DNA of 29,295 nt from contig CACZAK010000137.1 in assembly GCA_902779075.1 (NCBI GenBank), forward strand, positions 1 to 29,295, read 5' to 3'. The notes below the pieces were generated by a model. The model searched no databases, had not been told where the DNA came from, and saw only the letters and a program-made list of their open reading frames with translations. Shown piece after piece: positions 15,311-23,396 of the stretch; position 1 is the stretch's first letter, and every line of letters begins with the position of its first letter. This DNA comes from an uncultured bacterium (GTDB taxonomy: Bacteria > Verrucomicrobiota > Kiritimatiellia > RFP12 > UBA1067). The translations under genes and the position numbers were made by a program.

Positions 15311-17728
15311 TCATTTTAGGGAAGCGCTCCTTGCGCGCAGGATCTTGACGCCGCGCACCCAGAACGTGCATTTCGTGCCCAACGGGTTCGCGCCCAGGCG
15401 GATGGAAACGACATCGTCCAGCTTGTCGCAGTCGTCCAGCACGACGTAACGCTTCTCCCACCCATTCATCGGCGCGGAAAACTTGATGTGCCGGTCTGAG
15501 CCGTTTGAAAAGACGAGCATCAGGTTCTGCGTCTTGAAGTCGTTCTCCACTTTGTCCTGCACGCTCTTCACCTCGAACTCGATCAGCCTCGCCCCGGCAA
15601 GGTTTTCCTGCGGCTTCTTCAGCCTGTAGATCGGATAGAACCAGTGGTCTTTTCCGGGATCGTCCCAGGCCACATCGAAGCACACGGCCTTCTCCTTCTC
15701 GTCCCATGTTGCCGTAAACGACGAGGCGGACGTATTGCGCGCCCAGTCTCCGGGCTTCTCACACGCGAGGGGCACGCTCGTACACGACTCGATGAACTGC
15801 CGGCTGGGCGGCGTCTTCACCGACATGTGGAAGCGGCTGGAGCGCCGGCCACCGAACACGCCGACCAGTTCAAGTGCCCGGGACGGATCGCCAGCCGCCG
15901 CGAGCGTGCAATCGAACGTGGCCGGCGGCGTGCCGCGGGGTCCCAGCACAATCCGCTCCGGCAGTCCGAGAAGCGGGCCACCCACCACCTCCACGGTTCC
16001 CGTCTTTGCCGTATCGCCCATGTTCCACACCTGCACGCGCATGCGCCCCTTCTCGCCGTTCATCACGGCAACCGTCTTCTGCCCGGAGATGGAGAAGTCC
16101 TTCCTGTCCAAGTCCACGCGAATGATCACCGAAAGGTCCTCGTCCGCCCTCGGCACGTACGGCATCACCTTGCCGGGACTCAACGCCGGAACGTCCACCG
16201 CGAGGCCATGCAGACCGCTCACGTACGACGGGAAGCGCGTGGACGCGAGCGTCAGCGTCCTGTTCGTGGCCGCGACTTCGGAGCGCATGCCGCACATGTC
16301 GATGAAGCTGTACGTCCCGTCCGCGGCGGGGAGCGAGAACGTCTTCGCGTAGTCCGGCGCGGCGGACACGACGCCGTGCCGCTGCGTGTCCAGGGGCGAG
16401 ACGGACCAGTACGCGAGCGTCTGCGAGCCGTCCGGCTGCCGGAACACGTACGCCCGCAACCCCTCGCCCACGCGCAGCTCGCCCAGAAGGCGTGCGGACA
16501 CCAGCTCGCGCAACATCGCGCTCATCGCCGCATACGAGGGCTTCACCGTCCCGTCGCGGCGCTGCACGCCCCAGTCCTTCTTGCCGCCGCGCTCGTTGTA
16601 CGCGCCGAACACGAAATAGTAGTTCCGCGCCACGCCCTCCATCTGCATGGCGATCTGCGATTTCGGATAGAACTCTGCGAGCACCAGCTCCTGCTCCGGC
16701 GAATGCGCCATGTACTGCGGCATCGCGCCGGGCTTGTCAGAGTGCCCCTCCAGGTTCGTGCCGGACTCCGTCATCCAGATTGCGCGCTCGCCGACACCGT
16801 AGCGCGCGAGGAACGCGCGGAGCGTGGCGAACATCTGCGGGTAGTCGGCCAGCGCGCGGTACGTGTGGTAGTTGAACACGTCGCCGAACTTCGCGGCGTC
16901 GTTCTCGAAGAGCGCGCGGGCATAGACGCTGTCCGGCCACTGGCACAGCGCGCCGGGTAGGACGACCACGTCGGGTTTGCCGGCCTTGAGACCGAAATAC
17001 GCGGCCTTGAGTGCGGGAGCGTAGTCCCAGACTGGTTCCGGCGCGAAGCTGATGTCCTGCTCGTTCCAGAACTCCCAGTCGCCCATGCGGTTTCCGAAAG
17101 CGGCGGCGGTTTTCGAGCAGAACGTGAAGACGACGTTGAGGTCGGACGGCAGCTTCTGCAGCTTCGCGGCCCATGTCGGACAGTCGTGGAACATTCCCGA
17201 GATGAGGATGCCGCGTTCGCGGAGCAAGTCGCCGTTGTACATGTAGTCGCTGAAGTCCAGCTTGTCGGGCTGCGGATTCACGCCCGTCCAGCTCAGGCGT
17301 TCGCGCACATGCGGCATGCCCATGCGCCAGATGAGGTCGCTCACGGTGCGGAAGGTGTCGCCGCCGTTCCACGGGCACAGGTAATTCCCCTTGCTGGAAA
17401 CCCAGCTCTGCGCGGAGTCGATGGCGTAGAACGAATGATGGTCGAAGACGCGGCTCGCAGGCGGCGGTACCACGGCGAACGTGGCGTTGCCGTTGCCGCT
17501 GATGAGGCGGTAGTAGCCCGTGGGCATACGCGGAAGGACGGCGGTACCGTCCGCCCGCCACGTCCCGGACTGTTCCACGGGACGCCCCCGCCAATCGACG
17601 AGCGAGAACGATTCGCCGGGCTTCCCGCCACGCGCGACGGGCACCTCCTCGTCGGTGTACACATGCCCCGGCGCGTCAAAGGAAATCGGCAAGAGCGCAA
17701 CCGCCGTCGCAGCACAATCTCCTGTCAT
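15311..17728 (-). CDS. GH39-like clan GH-A glycoside hydrolase with C-terminal beta-sandwich domains
   Basis: About 805 residues if started at ATG 17726-17728, but the frame is open upstream into the GH95-like gene. An N-terminal beta domain (GHVYTDEEVPVARGGKPG) precedes the barrel: GMPHVRERLSWTGVNP, ILISGMFHDCPTWA, DWEFWNEQD with the acid/base Glu, FGDVFNYHTYR and IWMTESGTN with the nucleophile Glu. These fit GH39 or a near relative (beta-xylosidase or iduronidase type). After the barrel come two or three beta-rich modules, the last (FEVKSVQDKVENDFKTQNLM) resembling a carbohydrate-binding domain. The proposed start lacks a good SD, and CAATAVALLPISF looks like the remains of a signal peptide. 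I infer that a deletion removed the intergenic region and start, fusing this gene to its upstream neighbour. Confidence 0.8.
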   Translation of the reverse strand: MTGDCAATAVALLPISFDAPGHVYTDEEVPVARGGKPGESFSLVDWRGRPVEQSGTWRADGTAVLPRMPTGYYRLISGNGNATFAVVPPPASRVFDHHSFYAIDSAQSWVSSKGNYLCPWNGGDTFRTVSDLIWRMGMPHVRERLSWTGVNPQPDKLDFSDYMYNGDLLRERGILISGMFHDCPTWAAKLQKLPSDLNVVFTFCSKTAAAFGNRMGDWEFWNEQDISFAPEPVWDYAPALKAAYFGLKAGKPDVVVLPGALCQWPDSVYARALFENDAAKFGDVFNYHTYRALADYPQMFATLRAFLARYGVGERAIWMTESGTNLEGHSDKPGAMPQYMAHSPEQELVLAEFYPKSQIAMQMEGVARNYYFVFGAYNERGGKKDWGVQRRDGTVKPSYAAMSAMLRELVSARLLGELRVGEGLRAYVFRQPDGSQTLAYWSVSPLDTQRHGVVSAAPDYAKTFSLPAADGTYSFIDMCGMRSEVAATNRTLTLASTRFPSYVSGLHGLAVDVPALSPGKVMPYVPRADEDLSVIIRVDLDRKDFSISGQKTVAVMNGEKGRMRVQVWNMGDTAKTGTVEVVGGPLLGLPERIVLGPRGTPPATFDCTLAAAGDPSRALELVGVFGGRRSSRFHMSVKTPPSRQFIESCTSVPLACEKPGDWARNTSASSFTATWDEKEKAVCFDVAWDDPGKDHWFYPIYRLKKPQENLAGARLIEFEVKSVQDKVENDFKTQNLMLVFSNGSDRHIKFSAPMNGWEKRYVVLDDCDKLDDVVSIRLGANPLGTKCTFWVRGVKILRARSASLK

Positions 17729-17825
17729 CGTCAGCGACACCACCTCACCGGGCTTGAAGTCGCGCTCGAGCGTCGCCTCGCCGCTGTTGCGCGTCTTTCC
17801 GTGCATCCAGCCGGGTGGCGGCGAA

Positions 17826-17881
17826 CGGCGGTCGCGGGGCGACCGCCCTACCTCGGTAGGGACGGCACCCCGTGCCGTCCG
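17826..17881 (-). repeat. tandem pair of REP-like palindromes inside the GH95-like C-terminus
   Basis: On the gene strand an element with head GGTAGGG and arms CGGTCGC/GCGACCG (17826-17852) is adjacent to a second palindrome GGACGGCAC-GGG-GTGCCGTCC type (about 17855-17881). Together they encode roughly RTARGAVPTEVGRSPRDRR without a stop. On the plus strand the second element also begins with GGTAGGG, so the two are head to head. Confidence 0.85.
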
Positions 17882-18198
17882 TGGATCCACCAGTCGGAAC
17901 CGCCCGACCTTCTCGCTCTTTACCTCCACGCGCACGACCTTGCCGTCCTTCATCTCGGCGGATACGAGGAAGCACCCCTTCGCGCGCAGGTTCTCGAACT
18001 TCGCGTCCGCCCCCGTCCAGTTGGGAAACACCTTTACGAACCCGTTGTCGCACTGGATGAGCATGGACTGTATGAACTCCATCGCGCCGATCTTCTCCAC
18101 ACCATGCACGCCGTCGTGGATGTGGAAGTTCTTCTGCATCATCGGGCGCAGTTGAAACGCCTTGAACCTGTCGATCATCGGCGCGATCGGGTAGCCCA

Positions 18199-18206
18199 CG
18201 CGCGCG
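18199..18206. repeat. (CG)4 run at the GH95-like frameshift
   Basis: CGCGCGCG is exactly where the reading frame changes. Frame would be restored by two or five CG units instead of four, consistent with dinucleotide slippage or a sequencing error. Confidence 0.6.
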
Positions 18207-20150
18207 ATAGAGCTTGGGCGTCTGGTTGCAGTTGCTGAATACGCTGTTCCCGCAGGTGGCGACAATCGCGTCGATGCCGTCCACGGCGAGCTTGCGGAAC
18301 TCCGGCGTCGTGTCGAAAGAATAGTCCTCGCCGGGAATGACGTTCTCCAGGAATATGGTGCCGCCTCCGGGATTGGTCGGCCATTTCACGTCCTCCTCGG
18401 TGCTGGTGAACATCCTCACCTTCCTGCCGCCCACGGGCATCTCGTTCACGGGCTGCGGGGAAAGGTGGTCGCGGATGTCGCGCCATGCGGCGAGCTTCGC
18501 GTCGGGCACCGCGACGCCCATCTCGCGAAGCACCGGGGCGACGTCCACGAGCGTGCGGAAAAGGTGCTTGACGAACCCCAGCGCGGAAGCGCTGTTCTTC
18601 TGGAGGCCGCTTGCCTCCCAATGCGAATCCCACACGTTGTAGCGGTAGGCCGCGACGGAGCGCGGCCCTCCCATAGCTTCTTTCTCGCACCATTTGATGA
18701 AGAAGTTTGCCGTCTTGTCGAGGACGGGCCAGACCTTTCTCAGATAGGCGCGGTCGAGGGTGTATTCCCAGTGCGTACACATCACGGAACACTGAAACGC
18801 GCCGTCCGAGACCTGGCCGAGGTACGCGTCGTCGTCATAGGTGGAGACACCCCGCGGGCCGATCGCAACGGGATAGAGCGCGGCGTCGTCAATGCCGTCG
18901 GCCAAGTCCTTTCGTCGGTCCAGATATGCGCGGGAGTTCCGGTAGTAATGCCGGCGAGCGGTCCAGCGGTCGAGCAACTGCAGCCTTTCCTTGGCGTTGC
19001 GCATTGCCGTTGGCAGGTAGTCGATCAGGGGATCGGGCATGTTTTCCGCAACCTCGCACCGGTTCGCAGCGAAACAACCGTAGTAGGTGGCAGCGTAATT
19101 GTAGTTCAGATGGAAGTCGCTGAACCATTTTGGCGTGTCGGTCGTGACCCAGATTCCGTAGAGACCGGGCGGAACCTTTCCCTTGCGCACGCCCGCGCCG
19201 AGCAGATAGACCTGGCCGAAATAGTAGCGTTCCAGTTCGTCGTCGCCGATGGCGATGCGGCTGCGTCCCCACCACTCCTTCCACCACGCCTCGTGCGCCG
19301 CCCTGATTTTGCCGATCTCCTCCCACGTGAAGCGGCGCGCGGGATCGCCGCACACGACAAACGCGAACGGCTTGCCGGCTTTCAGCTTGACGTTGGCCTT
19401 GGCATGCCACACACCGGGGCAGCTGGCTCCAGCTAGTTCCGCGCCGAGCACGCTCACTGCGGCCGTGGCGTTGGTGGTCCATCCGCGCCTGTCACCCTCC
19501 GGAAGAAGGTTCAGCGTCGAGCGCCGCACCCAGAAGCCGTCGGATGAGACGCCGGCCTCAAGCGGAAAGGACTTTCTCTCGTTGTGCGCCACGAGCTGCA
19601 CGGACCACTCGTCGTCCGCGTCGGAGACGCCGGTGACCACGAACACGTCCTCCCCTGCCGCCACGAAGCTATCGAACTTCACCTTTCCCCTGCCGAAGCC
19701 GCCCTCTGTGCGGAGCATGGCGGACGGCAGGTCGAGCGTGTCCTTTGACGTAACGGTACGCATTCCCGGGCCGATGGTGAAGTCGGCGAAGGAGATGGGG
19801 CGTATGTTTTTGTCTGGGAGCCTGTTCTCCGCACCCGGCCCGCTGCCGTACGTGAAGTCGCCGCAGCTCCACAGGTCGCCGCGCGTCAGCACGAACCTCT
19901 TGTGGTTTCCGTCGCCGCCGTTCACCGCGCCAAGCGATCCATTGCCGAGCAGCGCCGCCGTCGGGAGATCGGTGCTGTACGACGTACCCGGCTTGGCGCT
20001 CTCCCACGTCGGGTTGAACGCCGCCGGATTCGGGAACTCCACCGCCCGAACCATCACCGTTCCGCAGACCGCCACAGCAAGTGTCATCAGTTTATTAACA
20101 TCCATTTTACTGGTTCCTTTTTTGCCTATGGTCTTATTTCCCATGCGCAA

Positions 20151-20159
20151 ATTATACCA
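20151..20159 (-). promoter_or_regulatory. extended -10 promoter for the GH95-like gene
   Basis: The minus strand reads TGG-TATAAT with TATAAT at 20151-20156, the same extended -10 form as the promoter at 6020-6028. No good -35 is present. The leader would be about 40 nt. Confidence 0.55.
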
Positions 20160-20175
20160 TAAACCAAATCTCCTC

Positions 20176-20205
20176 TTGCGTGAACGAGGGTCCATCTGAT
20201 AGAAT
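20176..20205 (+). promoter_or_regulatory. sigma70-type promoter for the secreted protein / protease operon
   Basis: TTGCGT (20176-20181), 18-nt spacer, TAGAAT (20200-20205). Start near 20212, with SD AAAGGTGG before ATG 20238. Confidence 0.5.
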
Positions 20206-20237
20206 AAACGCAAACTCAAGACACAAAAGGTGGACAA

Positions 20238-21326
20238 ATGAAAGCGAAATCTCTTAAGACGAAAAAAACAGCCCTTGGGGTAGCCCTCGCTGCAGCTTGC
20301 ATGATCTCAATGGCCGAGGTGCCCCAGGATTGGAAACCAATCGGCGAACTGCAGTTTGCCTCGATGAAGGCCATGCGGCCGCAGATCGCGGAACTGGGCC
20401 GTCAGGCCAACTTCACGCTCCTCCCGATGCTCGTGCAGCAGGGAATCGCCGGATCGGAACCCGGACAGGCCTTTGGCGCGCCGCCCGAAACCGCCGACTG
20501 GGGCATGAAGCTGTTCATGAAGACCAACACCGTGGCAGGCGTCATTGCATGGCCGGTCGCGAAGGCGCCCGCGCCCGGTGCGTCGCTTCCCAAGGACGCC
20601 GCCCTTACCAAGGACGGCAAATGGGCCTGTCTGTGCGAGGACGCCGCACTCGCAAAGCAAGTCGCCCAAACGGGCGTCTCCTTCCCGAAGCCGCTCAAGA
20701 AGGGATTCTGCAGCCTGACGCTCGACGGACGCGAGCTTCTCGACCACATGGAGGATCTCTATCGCGGCATCGCCGAGGATGCGAAGGAAATGGCGAAGAA
20801 GGACAAGAATGCGAAGGGCCTGCAGGTCAAGCAGGACGCCTGTGCGCTCTCCGTCTGCGCGTTTGCCAAGGACCTCGAGTCGCTTGTCGCCGTACTGGGC
20901 GTGTCGAAACGCGGACTCGACCTGCGCTTCCGCGCAAAGCCCCGCGCAGGGAGCGACATCGCCGGCGCGTCCAAGCCGCTGCCCAAGGACATCCTTGACC
21001 TCATGAAGGAAGGCGAGGCCGAGGTAAAGACGTTCGTCGGATCGCCGACGGCGGCGCAGGATGTCGCCGCATGGCAGGACCTCATGGCGGTCCTGCCGGA
21101 AGGCAAGGAGGCGAAGGAGCCGCTGTTCGCGTTCAAGACGCCGATCATCGGGGCGAAGGCGCCGCCGAAGGACGGAAAGGATCCCGCCGCTTCCACGCTC
21201 GCTTCGGCGTGGGGGTTCGCCTGGCGCGAAGGCAAGGACTACCGTCTGATCGTGCGCATTCCCTCTGCCGAGCTGGCCAAGGCGATGATGGAGATGGTCA
21301 AGGTGCAGGGAGGAGCCCCGCAGTGA
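20238..21326 (+). CDS. secreted protein of unknown function, coupled to a tail-specific protease
   Basis: 362 residues. The N-terminus (MKAKSLKTKKTALGVALAAA, then CMISMAEVPQDW) is a signal peptide, possibly with a cysteine near the cleavage site. The mature protein is lysine- and alanine-rich with two similar halves of alternating helix and strand. Recurrent patterns include LTKDGKWACLCEDAALAKQV and LRFRAKPRAGSDIAGASKPL. I recognise no domain. Its overall style (repeated accounts of alpha/beta segments, no catalytic motif) suggests a periplasmic binding or inhibitor-like protein, but this is a guess. The SD is strong. The stop TGA overlaps the GTG start of the protease gene (GTGA), so the two are translated together and probably act together, either as substrate or adaptor of the protease. 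Confidence 0.75.
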   Translation: MKAKSLKTKKTALGVALAAACMISMAEVPQDWKPIGELQFASMKAMRPQIAELGRQANFTLLPMLVQQGIAGSEPGQAFGAPPETADWGMKLFMKTNTVAGVIAWPVAKAPAPGASLPKDAALTKDGKWACLCEDAALAKQVAQTGVSFPKPLKKGFCSLTLDGRELLDHMEDLYRGIAEDAKEMAKKDKNAKGLQVKQDACALSVCAFAKDLESLVAVLGVSKRGLDLRFRAKPRAGSDIAGASKPLPKDILDLMKEGEAEVKTFVGSPTAAQDVAAWQDLMAVLPEGKEAKEPLFAFKTPIIGAKAPPKDGKDPAASTLASAWGFAWREGKDYRLIVRIPSAELAKAMMEMVKVQGGAPQ

Positions 21327-23296
21327 ACGCGATGCACTCCACCGCGCTGCTCTGCGCCGTGACCACGGCGTGTTTTGGCGCGAGCGTGGAAACGAACGCC
21401 GTGCACGCGAAACTGGCCGAGGAGGTCTGCCGCGTGCTGGAGGCCACCCACACGTCGCGGCACGCGCCGGACGACGTCATCTCCCGCAGGGCGTTCACGA
21501 ACCTGCTCGAGATGTGCGACGCCCGGCACATGGTGTTTCTTGCGGACGACATCGCCGAGTTCGCGAAGTCGCAGGACAAGCTCGACGACTTCTTCAAGGC
21601 GGGCGATTTCTCCTTCGCGCGACGTGTCCGAAGGAAATACCGCGAGCGCCTGAAGGAATGCACGACGTTCGCCACCAACGCGCTTGCGCGCGCGCAGCGT
21701 CCGGCCGGGAACCCGTCCACATACCTCTTTGACCGGTCGAAGGAGCCGTGGCCGAACAACGCCGACGCACGCAACGCGATCTGGCTCACGCGGCTCGCAA
21801 GCGAATCCATCTTCCGCCCGGCCGCCTCCCTCTCGCGTGCGTACGTCGATAAGCTGGAGGCGGAGATGAAGCGCGGCGAGGATGCGGTGGACGAGGATTT
21901 CGTCATGGCCCTGGTCTCCGTCTACGACGCCCACACGCTGTATCTCTCGCCGAAGACGAGCGGACTGCTGGAGGCCCAGCTCAAGCTTTCCTTGTGCGGC
22001 GTCGGCGCACAGTGGACGGAGAAGGACGGCAGCGTGGTCTTCACGCGCCTCATCCCCGGTGGCCCGCTCGCCAAGAGCGGGCGCGTGGCCGTGGGCGACA
22101 GGCTGATTGCCGTGTCCCCCAAAGGCGACGGCACCTTCACGCGGGTCGCCGGTGTCCGCTCGATCGACCTGGTCGCACTGTTCAACGGTAAGGCGGGAGA
22201 GCCCATCTCTCTGGAGATCGAGCATGCGGACGGCAAGAGCGAGGTGATCACGATCAAGCGGGAGAGGATTGAAATCGCGGATCTCGCCGCGTCGTCGCAG
22301 ACGATCGAGACGCCGTCCGGACGCCTCGGCTACCTGCGCCTCCCGTCGTTCTATGTGACCGCCCCTTCCAGCAACGGCACATTCCGCTCGTCGAGCGAGG
22401 ACGTCCGCACGGAACTCCGCAAGCTCAAGAAGTCGGACGTAAAAGGCGTGCTGTTCGACCTTCGCGGCAACTCAGGCGGTTCGCTGGACGACGCCGTGAA
22501 GATCATCGGCATGTTCGTGGGAAGCGGCCCGGCCGTGCGCATGACGGGACACGCCGGCGAAGTGGCGCTGGACGTCCTCGGCGGCAGTATCGAATGCGAC
22601 ACGCCGCTCGTCGTGCTCGTGAGCCGCGACAGCGCAAGCGCGGGCGAACTCGTCCCGGCGACCTTACAGGACACCGGCCGCGCAGTGGTGGCGGGAGACC
22701 GCACGGTGGGCAAGGGAACGGCCCAGACTATCATCCACCTGGAAAGCCACACGGGCGCAGCGCTCGTCGTCACCGAGGGAAGGTTCTACCGGATCACCGG
22801 CGGATCAACGCAGATCAAGGGCGTGGAGCCGGACATCCCGCTTCCGTGCCTTGCGTCGTTCTGGAAAGGCGAAGAGGGACTTCCGTACCCCGTGGGGTGG
22901 AACGAGATCGCGTCCGTGCCGTTCAAGAAGAGCTGGGACATGGAACGCTTCGTCCCGGAACTGCGCAAGGCGTCTGCGGCACGGCGTGCGGCCGGCAGCG
23001 CCGCGTGGAAACGCCACGAACAGCTGGTCGGCTGGGCGAAGGAGGAGGCGTATCGCAAGACCGTGCCGCTCGAACGCAAGGCGCGCAAGACGCTGCGCGC
23101 GCACGACGACGCGGTCGACGATGAGCTCGAACGGCTGGAAAGCAAGGGCTTCGACCCCGTGCACCGCGAGGCAGACGCCGCGCTGGACGAGGCGTTGAAC
23201 ATCCTTGCCGACCTCGTGCGCCTCAATGCAGGACGCCCCATGCCGAAGCAGGAATCGACACAGGACGAATCCGGCCTCTTCGACGGGCTGGATTGA
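21323..23296 (+). CDS. periplasmic tail-specific protease, S41 family (Prc/Ctp type)
   Basis: 657 residues from GTG 21323, which has AGGAG 7 nt upstream and overlaps the previous stop; ATG 21332 is three codons later. A short hydrophobic N-terminus (STALLCAVTTACFGASVE) acts as signal peptide. Order of parts: an N-terminal helical domain (about 25-220), a PDZ domain (about 225-310, SLCGVGAQW...PLAKSGRVAVGDRLIAVSP), the S41 core with VLFDLRGNSGGSLDDAVKI, the nucleophile Ser in RDSASAGELVPATLQDTGRA and the Lys in TVGKGTAQTIIH, then a C-terminal helical domain like that of E. coli Prc (682 residues). These enzymes use a Ser/Lys dyad to degrade or trim periplasmic proteins from the C-terminus. All key residues are present. 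Confidence 0.93.
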   Translation: MNAMHSTALLCAVTTACFGASVETNAVHAKLAEEVCRVLEATHTSRHAPDDVISRRAFTNLLEMCDARHMVFLADDIAEFAKSQDKLDDFFKAGDFSFARRVRRKYRERLKECTTFATNALARAQRPAGNPSTYLFDRSKEPWPNNADARNAIWLTRLASESIFRPAASLSRAYVDKLEAEMKRGEDAVDEDFVMALVSVYDAHTLYLSPKTSGLLEAQLKLSLCGVGAQWTEKDGSVVFTRLIPGGPLAKSGRVAVGDRLIAVSPKGDGTFTRVAGVRSIDLVALFNGKAGEPISLEIEHADGKSEVITIKRERIEIADLAASSQTIETPSGRLGYLRLPSFYVTAPSSNGTFRSSSEDVRTELRKLKKSDVKGVLFDLRGNSGGSLDDAVKIIGMFVGSGPAVRMTGHAGEVALDVLGGSIECDTPLVVLVSRDSASAGELVPATLQDTGRAVVAGDRTVGKGTAQTIIHLESHTGAALVVTEGRFYRITGGSTQIKGVEPDIPLPCLASFWKGEEGLPYPVGWNEIASVPFKKSWDMERFVPELRKASAARRAAGSAAWKRHEQLVGWAKEEAYRKTVPLERKARKTLRAHDDAVDDELERLESKGFDPVHREADAALDEALNILADLVRLNAGRPMPKQESTQDESGLFDGLD

Positions 23297-23299
23297 CAA

Positions 23300-23389
23300 T
23301 CAGCGGATGAAGACCTTGAGGCCGTCGCGGGGGATAATCTTGATGCCTGTGCCGTCGGGCTCGATCTTGAAGTTCTTTTTGGTGGCGGC
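23300..23389 (-). pseudogene. orphan C-terminus relic (copy A)
   Basis: The minus strand reads AATKKNFKIEPDGTGIKIIP, then RDGLKVFIR and a stop. It is 92 percent identical over 90 nt to copy B at 27507-27596 by my count (7 differences). It lies between the protease stop and the stop of the 438-residue gene, in a different frame from that gene and without any upstream body. It is the last 30 codons of a family of secreted proteins whose remainder has gone. Confidence 0.7.
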
Positions 23390-23396
23390 GATGAAA

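Larger units (their letters stand above)
17729..20105 (-). pseudogene. GH95-like (alpha/alpha)6-barrel glycosidase, frameshifted
   Basis: The start is ATG 20103-20105 with SD AAGGAA and a signal peptide (MTLAVAVCGTVMV). GH95-like landmarks follow: LPTAALLGNGSLGAVNGG, GDLWSCGDFTYG, FGQVYLLGAGV, GLYGIWVTTDTPKWFSDFHLN, DGAFQCSVMCTHWEYTLD, and ENVIPGEDYSFDTTPEF. Characterised GH95 enzymes are alpha-L-fucosidases or galactosidases, but here the usual acidic N-x-N-x-E-x-NYW block reads NYNYAATYYGC, so a divergent or different family is possible. The frame is lost in a CGCGCGCG run at 18199-18206: NQTPKLYRA continues in another frame as RVGYPIAPMIDRFKAF, HIHDGVHGVEKIGAMEFIQS and on into the GH39-like gene. 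The C-terminal tail carries two REP-like inserts. A +/-2 slip would restore a very large fusion. Confidence 0.7.

Noticed and set aside
15644..16960. 438-codon plus-strand frame opposite the GH39-like gene
   Set aside because: Antisense shadow; composition is H/R/A-rich with no family motifs, while the minus frame shows clear catalytic motifs.
18199..18206. Programmed ribosomal frameshift in the GH95-like gene
   Set aside because: No slippery heptamer or downstream signal; a CG-run slip or sequencing error is simpler.
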